Source: Anaeromassilibacillus sp. An250 (GTDB taxonomy: Bacteria; Bacillota; Clostridia; Oscillospirales; Acutalibacteraceae). Taken from it: a DNA stretch of 59,132 nt. The notes beneath the pieces were generated by a model. That model was not told the origin of the DNA and searched no databases. It saw only the letters and a program-made list of their open reading frames with translations. Of the stretch, positions 59,101 to 59,132 are shown in pieces. How positions within the stretch are numbered: position 1 is the first letter of the stretch; the number at the start of each line of letters is the position of its first letter. Location of the stretch: contig NZ_NFJK01000021.1 in the NCBI RefSeq assembly GCF_002159845.1, forward strand, positions 1 through 59,132, written 5' to 3'. A program made the translations under genes and the position numbers.

Positions 59101-59132
59101 ATCGACGCGGCGGCGCAGACGCTGACCGAGGC
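53179..59132 (+). CDS. Giant secreted carbohydrate-active-enzyme-like protein (3' end outside window)
   Basis: Open for 1984 codons from the ATG at 53179 (AGGAGGAG upstream) to the window end. Signal peptide (~1-33). Three related beta-sandwich repeats follow (~35-225, ~238-428, ~438-618; each with YLxVYTGxWASEIT-like strands). Then a beta domain (~630-840), an Ig-like domain (~850-945), and an all-helical region (~948-1357) with Trp/Tyr-rich segments (WSWYTKMARKAAVEAPQKAT, SPHGWSAWNIYALFNLYELT) typical of (alpha/alpha)6 glycosidases or lyases. Next come a cadherin-like beta-sandwich (~1438-1530), an F5/8-type discoidin domain (~1535-1687), a beta module and FIVAR repeats from ~1788. Catalytic residues cannot be assigned. 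It probably degrades host or dietary glycans outside the cell. Confidence 0.88.
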   Translation, partial: MFQVKRRATALLLAALMATSGSGAVGMAADYSARGSLDSGAVWELGDTQVTGSLHAAPAEADLEQEGPLGWIHFSDKTLENCPQKDGDNGITNVELSGTLAQIAGDTATDFRYTDAPEGNTKGQVINGTGGRVSFHVPASTEPRYLRVYTGSWASEITLRVSINGEEQYTRSFGKRNTTSGADCYVSWITYQTESEEDEVTVTAEITDVYDSSGSGNMSIQAIALTDEAFPEEEQLVTGQVLDAPETANLSKQGGLDWVQLDQTDFGAFNRKDTEDPMIGGPELIGEQDYVATNTQTNFVFLDGISPIQSVEDDNHKGLVFTGEGNGLEFTLPASKEERYVNIYTGAWAADITAEVYVNDERVYAETYGSADTTAGTPADYKMLQLSYSCADEGDEVRVRMVVSRAYDSQWGNMSVSAITLNDALVEDTGSVAAGKVSTAPVSADLTSEGNIDWAYFNNASFADYNRKNVEESQITNVTPVGEQQSSPVIRDAKTAYVYTDGVDPETEEGAHNGFVFVKEGSGVTFNVPGGPDLKYLNVYTGEWASDITLELLVNGEVEYSATYGSSVTTAGTPAVCNVARLQYYTPSEDDEVEVRVLISHGYDVNWGNMSIQAVTLSDTAPVSLDEKITTDEWEIDHTGGQIQSMKTLIDGEMYTIPMRTDDRGGFIWKYNGRQIAMTSGDPAEDGSITYTGRSRSSNEDLTFTLRYSVDEQKQLVVTASVTNNKDTEQPVDKLSLNLGFNTYLESYPQYNDQLFPTLLRCEKTHLWGYLSTPSGRLMTIATDAPVASYTLDYEWGAHRIYTASLDVLQSGELPERHPEGMDHLAANETKTWNVYLKPVENLNAIDEVKPTISNNTMLPTIDADRYTMAENEVSQVTIYSQSPLKDGVVTIVDEDGNETPLAVTDNGDNTYSCTFEAEGKAEGVYKLWAENEAGYKSEGMFTIRMPWSWYTKMARKAAVEAPQKATSHTESWYGLYSAYIAKRYFPDEELDMAIDEKFEEIYPLMYDVTTDLPTSWQSRIQNHSGMLGVFVDKYQSSGNMSDLESAVHLADFLLTTQGESGGYYNGSTDYTSVIYPAKSIMELIYVEKDLMNDESLSEEDRATWAERYERHFASVTRAMDNLVNLDGHFETEGQQTFEDGANSCSATQLSEFALMFPEGSAEREKYTNAALKIMNYHTSHQQSIIPDSRMNGGTLRFWEAQYDVEMQLTGDSPNMMNSPHGWSAWNIYALFNLYELTGDQQYLERGMNAMGSCAQLMGFDGTLRWAFIADPYRNTGLWVKDEEASHDDVIVGKHVNTVIGEEYVDMISYWWRAPKNTWVPGYTAMGGAVTQGAACDNDVHEVFKALGEVALTKAYVFQKDDGAYEAYNCTVEETDGGLVITPAEDVVSNVSVQVNQDTNVTVKFYNGDLSTTVSAGLPQWVSTEENAADFENGDKDSSLSSLTVSNGELSPSFQADVLEYTVDIGAQAGTVDITPTANSEHAVVYVNGTRVLPGESYTVTMDSAMQEKTIPIVVKSQYQATETNYTVTVSTMGDYENVARKASNVTATRIQGPATNPMSLIDGHHGLDGSTTTHLTVAPDGTPDNFITLSWDEPQSFQHVSVWTFYGAKQGPTRWDYQITRDGTTWETIAEDVTVEWKYEDKTHENYVVSLDEPVTGVVGLRMVLKEGLHAWGNTCINEIEVFHKIDTEPEEQNLTATYNNKDVTLTVNGEPQKIADLLGKFEMKDVADGTEAELTFAPRVEGKNFRSVSINGGEPQLISGDSYTYTATVENGSIALDFVFEVTDKRILEETYNYAKTYVDDGTVDSLVTAAKEAFMEAYNAAAAVLADDAATQAQIDAAWSGLLNAIHYLDFQAGDASALEELYNLLSGLVEDDFTSGSWAAFAEAMAQAAEVIADGEPLEADVTKAYDGLLNAAEGLVRASDLSSLNGLIGKAEAVAAEIAEGKYLPDGQEAFQAALDAAKALTKDDAQATIDAAAQTLTE

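Overview
The window looks like chromosomal DNA of a gut-type Bacillota (class Clostridia, probably an Oscillospiraceae-like lineage). It has GC-rich coding sequence, AGGAGG-type ribosome binding sites, Firmicutes-style XRE and AbrB regulators, and very large secreted proteins with FIVAR and discoidin modules. The lineage is an inference from gene content; no rRNA or tRNA gene was seen.

Chromosomal parts: 1-1480 is the 3' part of a large FIVAR-repeat surface protein, followed by a strong terminator. 1600-3450 holds an array of mini-hairpins, three small XRE-type regulator genes and operator-like sites. 3466-3574 is the native promoter, ribosome binding site and first six codons of ychF. The rest of ychF lies 46.7 kb downstream (50259-51353), followed by an overlapping GNAT acetyltransferase gene, a membrane protein/XRE pair with its own operator, and from 53179 to the window end a giant secreted enzyme-like protein (signal peptide, beta-sandwich repeats, alpha/alpha-barrel-like core, cadherin-like and discoidin modules, FIVAR repeats). 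The two window edges fit together in one reading frame, so the first and last genes may be two parts of one gene if the molecule is circular. Otherwise they are paralogues.

Integrated element: about 3570-50275 is an integrative and conjugative element (ICE). It sits inside the sixth codon of ychF and carries its own copy of the start codon and first codons, so YchF protein is restored. Its right end has excisionase and tyrosine integrase genes. Both ends carry nearly identical 21-bp tandem AAATGGTGTA motifs, probably integrase arm sites.

The left half (3859-30304) is one long rightward block. It encodes two regulators, a type IV secretion module (VirB2-like, VirB6-like and other membrane proteins, a C39-like peptidase, a PrgI-VirB4 fusion, a VirD4 coupling protein, an S1-domain protein), a complete-looking Tad/Flp pilus module (three prepilin-like proteins, A24 prepilin peptidase, CpaB, TadZ, TadA, TadB, TadC, a large secreted protein), an embedded toxin-antitoxin pair, and a sigma factor. 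Several genes appear to start at non-AUG codons, and terminator-like hairpins lie in several of their leaders. No canonical relaxase was recognised.

Cargo: 30367-32919 is a scrambled patch (gene fragment, inserted metallophosphoesterase, truncated and frameshifted NhaC antiporter, macro-domain protein). 33113-43580 is a nine-gene leftward cluster of lipoproteins, secreted and membrane-anchored proteins, TPR proteins and a zinc-ribbon protein; upstream of it is a polytopic membrane protein with a LuxR-type DNA-binding tail. 45711-47957 carries an AbrB-like regulator, a sigma factor split over two genes, and a YqaJ-type nuclease with a short basic protein. I infer that the T4SS and Tad modules act together in cell-cell DNA transfer and that the leftward cluster changes the host envelope; neither is shown by sequence alone.
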